Under the pieces are notes generated by a model that worked only from the letters and a program-made list of their open reading frames with translations, ran no database searches and had not been told where the DNA came from. The position numbers and the translations under genes were made by a program. A DNA stretch of 64,000 nt, from positions 9,276,001 to 9,340,000 of the forward strand of contig JAMJFZ010001258.1 of the NCBI GenBank assembly GCA_026225945.1. The letters run 5' to 3'. This document shows, piece by piece, positions 11,530 through 21,779 of the stretch (the stretch's first letter is position 1; every line of letters starts with the position of its first letter). Source of the stretch: Cricetomys ansorgei (lineage: Eukaryota > Chordata > Mammalia > Rodentia > Nesomyidae).

Positions 11530-13140
11530 ACAGTTCTTTACATTGAATGTCCACTCCCTCTAATAAATATCTATTCATATTTTCATACCCAGTTCTGATT
11601 CTTGGACTTTGAATTTCTTCTTTGGCTGTTATTTCTCAGTTTGAATTCCCTCAATGGTGGATATTTCAACAATTAATCCCTTAATGAGATAATATTCATA
11701 TTTTTACTTAGAATCTTGTGGTTAACAACACCCTCCTATATAGCAGAGACAATGATGTCACGGTAACTAAATTGCCTGAAGATAGAGACCAGCCATCCTT
11801 TAAAATAACTATAGAACTCATCAGGGGCCCAGAGAACTTTAGCAGTTTCATGGAATAGCAAAAGATGAGCCCAGAAGAAAACTAGTTTATTTGTTAACAG
11901 TTTACACATCTGGGAAATAATCACTGTTGCTTTTGAGTGGAGAGTGGAAGAGGTAGCTGGAAGATTGGAAAATGAAGAATTTTTAACTGTTACTTGTGTG
12001 TGTGTGTGTGTAAATAATACCATACATATATCATCTTCCAAAGCATTGGTAGATGCCTTGAATTTCATTTTTAAGTCTTAGAAAAATTCATCAACATATA
12101 CAAAAATATGTACACAACTCTTCTATACAGTGTAGTTTTCTGTATGATTTTTTGAGTATGAAATCAGCAACATTAAGTTGGTTCACAATTCAGAGATGGA
12201 AACTAACAATCTTTCTAGATAAAACAACATATCACTCTTTCTTTGGACAAATATTTTAAATACGGTTGGTATTCATGTGATAATTATGAACAGAATAATA
12301 AACACAGTGTGACTTTATTTTCCTTACATTTAATAAAATGTATTGTGTTCTTGAGGAAGGGAAATAAAACTAAGGGAAACAGCATGCTCAAAGCAAAATA
12401 TTCATTTATTAGATGTGACTTACGACTAGGATCGGATTCATGTCAGGAAAATTCTATTAAATCTGAATAACTAACTCTTAATAATTTCAATAGAAACAGA
12501 ATTATTGAACTAAATTTCATAATGACTGAAAAGGGAGAACAAGGAACTGAATTAACTCACTGTTCATAGTGAACTTATAGATCTTAGATTCTAAGAAGGA
12601 AACATTTCCTTCCAGATATATATGTGGTCAAACGGCGCATATGAGATCAGTGAGCCTGTCTCTTATTTACCCAATCAATTTTGCACTAACATTTTTAATG
12701 TTCTCAACATCCTGACCATTTAACTAAGTGCATAAACTATATCATAATCTGTGCTAAATGATAGACTCATTCATTTACTTACCAATTAATATAACTTAAT
12801 GGATAATGTAGTTTTAATTCTAGACCATCAAGACAATAGTTAACAGTTCCTAGCTACCTGAAATACAACAAGAGCCAGGATCTGAACATAGGTAACCTTG
12901 TCCCCTAATCTACTATATTGATGAGTGATTGCACCAGTACCTAACAACTTCTGGTTTCTTCAGTTCAACTTGAGAGGAAAGATGCAGCAAATACTTCTTG
13001 TTTCATGTGTGTCCATATAAGAAATTTTAATATTGTCTCTCAAAAGTAGTTATAGACACGCATCTTTTATGAACTCCCTTTCCGGAGAAAAATAGTAGGT
13101 GGCCAACCAAAACACTATGTGTCCATTTGCAAATGATCAA
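11530..13140. other. Unassigned AT-rich sequence
   Basis: No recognisable repeat apart from a short TG run at 11995-12011. The minus-strand frame at 11736-12068 (110 aa) includes the TG run translated as HTHTHT and has no motif I know. The plus frame at 12243-12470 (75 aa) is also unrecognised. Both are probably chance. Confidence 0.45.
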
Positions 13141-13149
13141 GCATGGATA

Positions 13150-13370
13150 CTGAGACAGTCCTCATAGGGTAAGAGTACTCATTGCTCTTTTAGAGGACTC
13201 AGATTTGGTTCTAAGCACCCATATCAGGGAGCTCAAAATAACCTATAACTCCAGTTACAGGGGCTTTGATGCTTCTTTCTGGACTTCTTGATACCTGCAT
13301 GCATGGTAACCTACACACACTTGTGAACACAGACATACACCTAACACAAATAAATCTTTAAAAATGATAG
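13150..13370 (+). mobile_element. B3-type (B2-related) SINE
   Basis: Sense SINE with a tRNA-related head (GGGTAAGAGTACTCATTGCTC), then AGAGGACTCAGATTTGG, CCTATAACTCCAGTTACAGG, and a tail with CTAACACAAATAAATCTTTA. This order is that of rodent B3 elements. It is moderately diverged and lies directly to the left of the candidate pseudogene. Confidence 0.8.
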
Positions 13371-13380
13371 AGCATATGCT

Positions 13381-13800
13381 TCTAAATAGTTGGAAAGCTA
13401 TGGTGCCTGTGTTGGGACTGAGAAGAGTGAGTATGTTGTTGGGAGGAATAGGTTAGCTTAGTCTTCTTCATGCTCAGACTCCCATTGGTTTTAAATTCCC
13501 TCTTCATCTTCGCGTATATCCAACTATTTTGAGCACAATCTTCTCTGTTCTTCAGTGGTAACCATATTATTCTGCCACCCTCCCATTCCTGTGAGGAAGT
13601 TTTCATGAGTCTCGCAACCATGTTTTCAGGTTGAGTTGAACAGTCAAATCCACTTCAGGATTGAATTGCTTAGGTTTTGTAAGCACAACAAACTCTAGTG
13701 AAGAATCATCTTTATCTTTCAGCTTTGCCTTTGTGTCTCCTTTCTTCTCTTTATCTTTCCTCCTTTCCTACAGCAACTCCTCCTTCCTGAAAGGAACATA
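13381..13800 (-). pseudogene. Candidate pseudogene fragment, parent not recognised
   Basis: Read on the minus strand from about 13790 to 13381, the sequence looks like decayed coding DNA rather than repeat. A lysine/glutamate-rich stretch (like KDKEKKGDTKAKLKDKDD) runs into a section around QFNPEVDLTVQLNLKTWLR. An apparent 1-bp frameshift follows near 13605. In the shifted frame it continues through a GGWQNN..TTEEQRR section and an acidic section with REDEEG and ESEHEED, with three in-frame stops. The left end abuts a B3 SINE, and no poly(A) tail is visible. I do not recognise the parent. It could also be a degraded exon, since a TTCCTTTCAG precedes it on the minus strand, or chance. The 79-aa minus frame at 13382-13621 and the 101-aa plus frame at 13661-13966 are other-frame shadows. 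Confidence 0.4.
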
Positions 13801-13857
13801 TGTGTCAAGCACTAGAACAGAAAACCATTCAAGAAAACTCATAACAAAACTCACTGT

Positions 13858-14314
13858 TGTAGTAAAAAAAGAAATTGCGCACAGTGCCGAGAGCCATCGA
13901 ACCCTTGGATATTTGCCTGCCAGAAGCAGTAACCTGCTTTCAGCCATCACTGCACATAGCCTTTAGTTATATAAGTTCATAGTTAAGTCAGAGTTAGATT
14001 AGTACATACTTAAGAAAAACAAGCAAGATCAAAACACCATGACCTTCTCCGAGAACAAGCTAATGTTTAGAAATAGACCAGGTGAGTGGGTAAACTAACA
14101 ACCTAACCCTCCTTGCTTCCTGGTGACCTTTAGAGCATAGCTAACATCCTGCCCTACACCCTGCTCTGCCCAAACGCCTGCACAGCTTATCCCCTCCCTA
14201 CATCCTGCTCTGCCAACTATAAAGCCAGCCTGAGAAAAATAAAATTTGCCAGCTTGATCAGAACCTTTGTCTTGCGTCCTTCCTTGCGTCTATTGTTCCT
14301 CATTCTCCTCTACA
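13858..14314 (+). mobile_element. Solo LTR, ERV2 (IAP/ETn-like) type
   Basis: The segment begins TGTAGTAAAA and ends CTCCTCTACA. It carries a TATAAA at 14218-14223 and an AATAAA at 14238-14243. A region with TTGATCAGAACCTTTGTCTTGCG-type sequence follows, resembling the R/U5 of rodent class II LTRs. Two related CATCCTGCTCTGCC phrases lie in the U3 part. No clear target duplication is visible: the left flank is CACTGT and the right flank is GGTACG. The start could therefore be misplaced, or the flank may have been altered. The sense of the TATA and poly(A) motifs supports plus orientation. Confidence 0.7.
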
Positions 14315-15244
14315 GGTACGGTGGTCCACATTGACTGTCCGGCTGGCCCAGACAGCTCAGAAGCCCAGAAAGTCAGAGAGCAACTGAACCTTGGCAAGGC
14401 ATATCCTGAAGGATGATGGGAAACTTAATGTGTAGTGTTTCTAAACCACCCACCCTAGACATTATACACAATCTCAGGGTTCTTTTGTTTGTTTGTTTGT
14501 TTTTGTTCTTTTTACTGAATGTCGAGTAGTAGAAGAATTTGCAGTTTACTCTCATAAGCCAAGTCATCTACTACATACTACTGGCTATAAGTGACTGATC
14601 ATTCATAGGTATTGAGGGAAGCTAGCATATGAGAACTGATATTTTATCAAAAAATTGAGAATCAGGTACACTCTATTCTTTTTAAAATATTGTTGGGGTT
14701 GTCTTATTGATAATGTCCCTTGTCATGTGGATTTTTATCCTTTAAAAAGGGAGTAGTATTACACGTTACTTCCCCAACTCTTTGATTTCCACTGCACTCA
14801 AAATCCAGGGTCTTCCAATTCAGCAGTGAACTTGTTTTCCTTTATTTTATTGCCATTATCTTGCCTCATGCCATCTCAAGTTCTTCTATTCTGGGCTAAC
14901 CGATACCTATGTTCCTACACTCTTTAAGGAAACTTATTTCTTGATTTCTGCATCAAAAACTGACAAAAGCAATCAGCTTAAAGTGGAAGAATTGACTTCT
15001 CACAGTTCTTAAGACTGGGAAGAATAGGTGAATGGCCCTGCAGATTCAGTACTGCTGAGGCTTTCTTCTTGGTTACTTGATATCAGAAAGAGAAGTAGAA
15101 ATTCTAAAGTTTCTGCTTCTAATAGTGTCAATCCTTTCCTTGGGGCTCCAAACTCATGACTTAGTTAGCTTGCAAATGCCATAATGTATAGTAAATGGTC
15201 AATCATGAGGTGATTAAATCCCACAAACAGTTTTTGAAGGGGAA
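14315..15244. other. Unassigned sequence
   Basis: No recognised gene. A short (GTTT)n run is at 14483-14505. The first ~80 bp could be residual proviral leader next to the LTR, but I see no clear primer-binding site. Confidence 0.4.
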
Positions 15245-15570
15245 TGTCTTAGATGGGGCTTTATTGCTGTGAAAGGACACCATGGTCATGGTAAATATTA
15301 TAAAGGATAACACTTAATTGGGGCTGGCTTATAGCTCAGAAGTTCAGTCCATTATCTTCATGGTGACATGCAAGAAGACATGGTGATGGGGAGGTAGTTG
15401 AGATCTACATCTAGATTTTCATGCAGCAGGAAGAGAGTGGCTTGAGCATTTGAAATACCAAAGCCCACCCCCAGTGGACACTTCCTCCAATAGAGCGACA
15501 GCTACTCCAACTAGCCATAGCTCCTAATAGTGCCACTCCCTGTGAGCATAATTTCATTCAAACCACCACA
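15245..15570 (+). repeat. 5' terminal repeat of the RMER1-like element
   Basis: Shares with the right copy the blocks ATCATG/ACCATGGTCATGG, AATTGGGGCTGGCTTA, GTAGTTGAGATCTACATCT, CACTTCCTCCAA, and CTCCTAATAGTGCCACTCCC. Divergence between the two copies is considerable, so the insertion is old. Confidence 0.6.
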
Positions 15571-16169
15571 TCCCTCTCCTTGGTCCCCATGAGCAAGTAG
15601 TCATATCATAATGCAAAACTGCTTTCAGTTCAAATGACCCTGTAGTCTGTCAAAGTTTCAACAATGTTAAAGGTCCAAAGTTCTGAGATTCAAGACAATC
15701 TCTTCTTACCTGTAATTCCCTGTAAAATCAAAATCAAAAAGCAGATTGTCTATTTCCAACATACAATGGTACAGAATATGCATTATCATTTCAAAAGGGA
15801 GAAAGGGAATAAAGGGAGCATAGTCGGGAAATATTGGGCCAAAGCAAGAAAGAAAAAGAGCTGGACAAACTCCAAGGTCTGCATCTTCATGTCTGATACA
15901 GCAGCACTTTTCAGATCTCCAACTCCTTTCAGCTTTACTGACTGCAACACATTTCTGTCTCTTGGGCTGTTTGTACTCCGTCAACAGATCTCAATAGGTA
16001 TCCTGTGTTTCTGGCATCACCAACATTTTGGGGTCTCCAAGGCAATCAAGGCTTCACCTTCACAACTTTTCACAATAGCCTCTCTAGGCCTCCATGCAGA
16101 GACATCTCTGCCTCATGCCTGGCCTTGGCAGCTTTCCCTAGTCACAGAGCAAGATTCCATAACCCCTTT

Positions 16170-16251
16170 CTTGTATCCTTGGCTCTAAAGCTAGAACCAT
16201 ATGGCCAAATCTTGTATCATTGGCTCTAAAGCCAGAACCATGTGGCCAAAT
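16170..16251. repeat. 41-bp tandem duplication
   Basis: Two adjacent copies, 16170-16210 and 16211-16251, both run CTTGTATC.TTGGCTCTAA to GGCCAAAT with three mismatches that I count by eye. They lie in the internal part of the RMER1-like element and probably arose in this copy or a close relative. Confidence 0.85.
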
Positions 16252-16369
16252 CTGCCATGTTCTGCTGCTTGCTGGAGCTGCAACATGGTCCCCTTGTTCA
16301 GACACATTTCACTACCTTTCTGTTTTCGATGTTTTCCTTCCCTGCCTAAGCTTCACTGTCCTGAAACTT

Positions 16370-16463
16370 GATCTGTAGAACAGGCTGAACTTGAACTCAG
16401 AGATCTGTCTGCCTCTGCTTCCCAGTGCTGAAATTAAAAGCATGTGCTACTATATCTGACCTT
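16370..16463 (-). mobile_element. B1 SINE fragment inside the RMER1-like element
   Basis: The antisense B1 body is recognised by GAACTTGAACTCAGAGATC, TGCCTCTGCTTCCCAG and ATTAAAAGCATGTGCTAC. From memory, other copies of the host repeat carry a B1 at the same place, so it may be an old resident rather than a fresh insertion. That is inference. Confidence 0.7.
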
Positions 16464-17067
16464 AAGATTTTCCTTAATTCCTTTTCACAAGTTGAAGGTT
16501 AGCTGGGTGGGTCTTGGCCTGAAGTCACCTCTCCCTTTATTCCTTTTAGCTTCAGGCTTGTCTTTCACCTGCTTATCTCCTTGAGTTTAGCTCCATTAAG
16601 CTTCCTGGTGCTATTTTTCTTCTCAAACTATATATGTTTTTAAAATTTTCCTTGCTCAGTTTGCTCCTTTTATAAATCTGCATAAGCATGGCCACTAATA
16701 ACCACATAACACAGTCAATACCAAGCTGTCTGAAAATCTTGTCTGCCAAACCTGCTAATCCATAACTCTTTAATTTAACTGCAGGCAGATTTTTTGGACA
16801 ACGGCAGAAAACAGCCACATTCTTAGCCAAAATACCACAAGAAGAGTCTCTAGGCCACATACTAGTATTCTCCTGTGAAACATTTTGATCTAGACCCCCA
16901 CAGTGCAAATCACCCACAGAATTGCTGTCTTCCTCTTACTAGAATTGTCCATTAAGCCCCACTTAAGGTACTCAGCTACTTTCCTAAAATCCCAAAGTCC
17001 ACATTCATCCAAACAAAAGCATGGTTAGGCCTATCATAGAAATCCCCCAGTCCCTGGTGCCAACTTC

Positions 17068-17418
17068 TGTCTGAGTTAGGATTTTATTTCTATGAAGAAA
17101 TATCATGACCAAGGCAAACCTTATAAAGGAAAACCTCTAACTGGGGCTAGCTTACAGTAGTTCACTTATCTTCATGGTGGGAAGCATAGCCACATGCAGA
17201 CAGACATGGTACTTGAGAGGTAGCTGAGTTCTACATCTGGATTGGCAGGAAGCAGGAAGAGAGAGTGGCACTGGACCCGGGTATAGAATTTGAAACTTCA
17301 AAGCCCACCCTCAGTGGCATACTTCCTCCAACAAGGCCACACTGATTCCAACAAGACCACATCTCCTAATACTGCCATTCCCTATAGGTCTATGGGAACC
17401 ATTTTCATTCAAACCACA
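17068..17418 (+). repeat. 3' terminal repeat of the RMER1-like element
   Basis: Begins TGTCTGAGTTAGG after CCTGGTGCCAACTTC and ends CATTCAAACCACA. It matches the left copy along its length and includes the CTTCCTCCAACAAGGCCACA block typical of this repeat. Confidence 0.6.
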
Positions 17419-17955
17419 GGCAGAAACAGTCTGTCCACAACAATAAAATTACCAGTTAAGCTAATTACTCCTTTGTTGGTATGGTACTCTATTGGACCTC
17501 TGGCTTCATTCTGATCCTTTAGCTCAAAACCATTTCCATTGATTCTGAGTTTGAAATAACCTGAATACTTATGTCTTCCATCCTTCTTCCTTCATCTGCT
17601 TTCCTAATTTCTCACTTTTCTACTGCAGTATGTTTAATTACATCTATCTGTTAACAATGACACCCTTTCTGTTTTTCCAATCTTCCTTCCATTCTTTTAT
17701 AAAAGAATATTTTTTCAGAGTTTCAGAGATTCCTTTGCAAAAAAGGAAAGCTGAATTGACTTTTCCACTTGTTTAAGGTTTCATATTACTCTCCTGGGAA
17801 GAGCTGTGATTTTTTAATACATAAAGTCTTTTGTGAATTCACAGTAATATACGTATGTGTCCAACCTGGTACAGGTAACAGCCTTTAGCATGGTATGTGT
17901 AACACTCTTTAAGCAATAGAGCCTCCGCTGCTTCACAACCCACGTAGCATAACTT
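17419..17955. other. Unassigned sequence
   Basis: Nothing recognisable between the RMER1-like element and the B1 at 17965. Confidence 0.45.
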
Positions 17956-17964
17956 TTACTCTTT

Positions 17965-18115
17965 TTTTTGTTATTTTTGAGACAGAGTTTCTCTGTTGTA
18001 ACTCTTCTGGCTGTCCTGAAAATCACTATGTAGACCAGGCTGGCCTCGAACTCACAGAGATCCACCTGCCTCTGCCTGCCAAGTGCTGGGATTAAAGGCA
18101 TGTGCCACCAAAGCT
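17965..18115 (-). mobile_element. B1 SINE
   Basis: Antisense B1, well preserved. It runs TTTTGAGACAGAGTTTCTCT, then ACCAGGCTGGCCTCGAACTC and TGCTGGGATTAAAGGCATG to CCACCAAAGC. A T-rich tail side is at the left. The minus-strand 95-aa frame at 17814-18101 includes the B1 translation and is not a gene. Confidence 0.92.
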
Positions 18116-18119
18116 AGAT

Positions 18120-19040
18120 GCATGACTTTTCTTTTTATCTGTATTTGTTTCATTTAGCTTAACTTATATATTCATTAAAAATTTAGGGTTAAGTCTTGCT
18201 TTCTTTTGATGTACCAATTTATCCCATTTAAAACTTTAGAGTTATTATTCTGATGGTAAACCCAATTTTTCCCGTGCCTCCTTAAATCTTAAATTTTGTA
18301 TTTGTGTCTTTATATACTTTTATCTCTTCTTATTCTACAACATATAATAGTTTAATTTTAAGTTATGTATAAAATAATTGTTTTATGCACTGTTGTGTGA
18401 GGTGCTTCCCCAGGTTTTGGCGTTTTGTATTGTTTGAAGGCATTAGATTTATGTGGAGGATGTTTGATTGCTCATGATCTGCATGTGCTATCAGTAGAAC
18501 ACTTGAGGAGTTCTGAAAGAATAAAAACTCCTGAGCTGGGACACACAGGGTTCCACAGTCCAGTATGGCACTAGCAAGGATGCTGGTTCCCTCTGCTGAG
18601 GTCTGGCAGGGTTTGCACATGTGAATATGCCTCCGTGTCTTCCTGAGTGAGCCTCTCAGTAGGTGTTCAACTACAGACATAGATATATCTACAGAGAAAT
18701 GTAAATAGAATAAGGACATATACAGAGTTTGTGAATATACATGTATTTTCACGTTTACATATTCTGTTTCCAAAAATACAATCACAGTCTACATGAACTG
18801 CTACATTTTTTTTACCTAATATGATAACACTACTTTTAATTTCTTATTATGAGTTCATATTAGTTCATGCAGGTTCCCATGCTTGCTATTTTGTTCAGTT
18901 CTGAAGTTTTTGTCTGCTGGTACATTTATTGCCTAATATTCTTCAGTTTTCTGTTCTGTGTTCCAACACTTCATATTTATAAAATAAGCTCATTTTCTTC
19001 ACATTTGAGACCAAGAAAAAACAGTATGACATTCTCTCTT
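18120..19040. other. Unassigned sequence with one longer minus-strand frame
   Basis: The minus strand holds an open frame of 140 aa (18785-18363), among the longest in the window outside recognised repeats. The stretch from about residue 40 on (LLRGSLRKTRRH...) matches no family I know and has no second exon or signal nearby. I treat it as probably chance, or as an unrecognised old repeat spanning about 18380-18680. Confidence 0.35.
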
Positions 19041-19043
19041 TCT

Positions 19044-19310
19044 ATGTGTGTGTGTGTGTGGGTATATGTGTGTGTGTATATATGAGCATGTGTGTGTACG
19101 TGTACATGTGTACGTGTGTGTGTATGTGTATGTGTGTGTGCATGTGTGTGCATGTGTGTATATATCTGTGTGTGCATGTGTGTGTGTGCATGTGTGTGTG
19201 TGCATTTGTATGTATGTGTGTATGTGCATGTATGTGTCTGTGCATATGTGACATGTGTGTATGTGTGTGTATGTGTGTGTGCATGTGTGTGCATGTGTGT
19301 GTGTGTGTGT

Positions 19311-19349
<39 letters not shown>
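19044..19349. repeat. Long imperfect (TG)n / (TGCATG) tract
   Basis: About 300 bp of TG repeat interrupted by TA, CA, GC and AC steps, with a purer block at 19283-19349. It yields six overlapping Cys/Val or His/Thr frames on both strands, which are artefacts. Alternating purine-pyrimidine over this length can adopt Z-DNA. Confidence 0.97.
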
Positions 19350-19965
19350 CCAATGCTTCTGGGTATTTACTACTATAGATTCTCATGAATTCTCCATGTA
19401 TCTCTGTCTGTTCTAAAGCCTGGCTCCAGCACTGTCAATACTTCCTTTATCTCCATAACTCCATTTTTATTAGTTATTTCCCCACACCTGAAGCAGTCCT
19501 GACTTTTCACTCCTAGGAAATGTTTTTGGCAGTTGAATTTCCTCTTCAACTATTGTTTTGGCAATATGTAATTTTAAAGGGTTTTTAAATGTTTGCTACT
19601 TCCTCCACTTCTCATTTACCATTAATTCCTATTGTTTCATTCCAACTTTTAACCCCATTCCTCTGTGATCATTTATATCTGGAAGGGCATACTACGTGCT
19701 GGAAGTAAACTTCTGGAAATCCATTAGCATGGGCAATAGGAAGTGTCTATCTCTTTTCAAACATGTTCAAAGATGCCATGTCAATGTTCTGCTGTACTAG
19801 TTCTCTCTTTGCAGCTTCCCTGCAATCCTAATAACACAAACAGTTCCCAAACCCTTCTTCCATTGGTTTCTTTAGACACAGATTTTAGGTAAGATAAATG
19901 GACACTCAACATTCTCTTATTTTCTTTTAGAATATTTGTGGTTAGAAATCTAACATTAATCAATA
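19350..19965. other. Unassigned sequence
   Basis: Nothing clear. Parts could belong to the L1 that starts to its right. Confidence 0.4.
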
Positions 19966-20399
19966 TATTGATAGTGTATAGACTCTCACTAGAGTTTCAA
20001 TTTGTATCCCATTGATGAGCAACCACATAATATACATTTTTTACAATTATTTATCAATTTTCATGAGATTTTGCAAATGTTTCTCTTTTAAATATATTTT
20101 AATATCAATTACTCATTTTTTCTTGGGTTATTTGTAAAAGTGTTTTATCGATGTTCTGAAAGATTCTGTTTTGACAGATGTGTAGATATTCCTACTAAGA
20201 TTAGTCTCTTCAGTTTTCAGTAGTGTATTGTGAAATGTTGAGGTTTTACTATAGAGGAAATCCCACCATTCAGGACTCTAGTAAATAAGCATATTCTCAT
20301 CTCAACCTTTCAAATGTGGTTTCCTATAGCTTAGTTCATTTGACGAGTTTGAAGGTATTAACAGATATACTTTGTCTAGGATCCCTTACATAATAGTTT

Positions 20400-20640
20400 C
20401 TGTGGTCAGTATAATGTTGTGGGTTTGGATCCCACGTATTGGATGAAGGCATGGTCACTACTCTTACTATTATTGGAAGGAGGCAGAAACTTTTGGAATT
20501 AGGGACTAGTTGGAGCACACAGTTACTGGGTGTGTTCCCTGGTCTAAGCAAGGTGAGTGGCCACCTCAGCTATGTGTTCGTAACACTAGATGTTTTACAT
20601 TCCTGTAACATGCCCAGAAGTTGGTCAATCACCTCATGAA
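20400..20640 (+). repeat. Interspersed repeat fragment inside the antisense L1
   Basis: The stretch TTATTGGAAGGAGGCAGAAA to GGGTGTGTTCCCTGGTC has the look of an old MaLR-like or other medium repeat. It splits the L1 on either side. I cannot name the family. The 66-aa and 71-aa frames here are spurious. Confidence 0.35.
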
Positions 20641-21135
20641 AACACTAAAACTAGATAAAAATCAGTCTCTCTTTCTGACAATTTTCTGTCACAAATAATT
20701 TGCGACAGAGACAAAAATGGGCAACAAACTCAGTAATTCATTATCTTCATAAAATCAACTAATGCTACACATTTGTTTATTTCTAATCTCTCTTGTTTAC
20801 TACTGATAATAAGTTTCTGTTATTATAATACTACCTGATCCCTATGATACCTGTTGAATACTAGAAATTTTAAAATCAGGTAGTGTAAGTCTTCCAGTGT
20901 GCCTTTCCTTGAAGCCATTTTTTTTTCAAATTCCAGGTTCTTTACACTTACATATCAACTTTGAAAGACTTTTCTCTTTCTGGAAGAAGAACACAGTTAA
21001 GATGCGAGAGATCGTGTTGAATATTTAGATCAAATAGGAGAGAACTGATGTCTAATCACAAGGATTTTTCAATTATGTTTATTTGGATCAGCTCTCAACT
21101 AACACTTATCTGCTTCAGTTTCTTTCCATATGTTT

Positions 21136-21146
21136 CCCCCCCCCCC
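21136..21146. repeat. C11 homopolymer
   Basis: Eleven C residues in a row, on the plus strand, inside the antisense L1. Confidence 0.95.
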
Positions 21147-21544
21147 GATAGTGCATATCTCTTGCACATCTCTTTCAATAAATATCCCTTGGTATTTTAT
21201 GTTTGATAAGTCAATGCTACATCTTAATTCTTATTTCTTCCTTATAGGGATGAGTTCATATTAATAAATGACATTATTCCCTTTGATTTTACCAAATTTT
21301 ATTACCCTGTATTTTAAATCTTCATTTTGTCTTCACTCATATGTACATGAAATTCAAATTTTTGCTGCTAAGTATTTTGTCACTTGTACCAACTTTCATA
21401 TTTCTAGTTTAAGAGTTTGAAAATTTTTATTTCTATGCTGAATTTATAAAAATGTTTTTTAATGTGAGTTTATGTTGACATTGCCAAATTCATTTTTTAC
21501 TTTTTAAAAGATTTATTATATTTTCATTATCTCTATCTATCTAT

Positions 21545-21730
21545 CATCTGTGTGTATCACAGGGCATGTGATTCAGTTGATAAAGATGTCTATCACTGAC
21601 ACTGATGATCTGAGTTAAGTCCTAAGAACTTGCATGGTAGAACAAAAGAACAACTTCCTATAAGTTATACTCTGACCTCCAAATGTGTTCTGTGACACAT
21701 GTCCTCCAACAATAAATGAATGATATAAAG
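21545..21730 (+). mobile_element. tRNA-derived SINE of the B2/B4 group, diverged
   Basis: Sense order: TGTGATTCAGTTGATAAAGATG (head), GATCTGAGTTAAGTCC, CATGGTAGAAC..AAGAACAACTTCC, ACTCTGACCTCC, and a tail CAACAATAAATGAATG. This is the pattern of rodent B4/RSINE-type elements. A short CTAT repeat precedes it. Confidence 0.65.
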
Positions 21731-21779
21731 CTATATATTTTAAAGTATATTTCATTCAGCAAGCTTTTATGGTTTACTT

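Larger units (their letters stand above)
15245..17418 (+). mobile_element. LTR-internal-LTR element without retroviral genes (rodent RMER1-like)
   Basis: Two related terminal blocks of 326 bp (15245-15570) and 351 bp (17068-17418) flank about 1.5 kb. Each starts TGTCT and ends CCACA or CCACCACA. The internal part contains no gag, pol or env sequence that I can see, so the element looks non-autonomous. It is a very common rodent repeat, and I believe RepeatMasker would place it in a RMER1-type group, but I am not sure of the name. An antisense B1 (16370-16463) and a 41-bp tandem duplication (16170-16251) lie inside. The 174-aa frame at 15664-16188 and the 114-aa minus frame at 16573-16917 fall within the repeat and are not genes. 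I found no convincing target duplication. Confidence 0.65.
19970..21500 (-). mobile_element. Old LINE-1 ORF2, antisense, with an insertion
   Basis: The left part (19970-20230) has the order of antisense L1 ORF2 3' sequence: a TCTCACTAGAGTTTCAATTTG segment, GATGAGCAACC, TTTTTTCTTGGGTTATTTG and GATTCTGTTTTGACAG. The right part (20720-21500) resembles antisense RT-proximal sequence: AATCAGGTAGTGTAAGTCTTCC, then a part resembling the TTTCAATA-CCTTGGTATTTTA segment. The block between, about 20230-20690, is not L1. It looks like another interspersed repeat on the plus strand (ATTGGAAGGAGGCAGAAAC, GGACTAGTTGGAGCAC). High divergence suggests a mammalian-wide L1M-type copy. There are no usable frames. 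Confidence 0.5.

Noticed and set aside
15664..16188. 174-aa open frame, the longest in the window
   Set aside because: It lies fully inside the internal part of the RMER1-like repeat, includes a piece of a duplicated repeat phrase and shows no protein-family motif.
18363..18785. 140-aa minus-strand frame
   Set aside because: No recognisable domain, no splice-site context, and part of the interval may be an old repeat. Not enough to call a gene.
18977..19388. Several 66-114 aa frames rich in Cys/Val or His/Thr on both strands
   Set aside because: They are direct translations of the TG/CA tract and appear in several frames at once.
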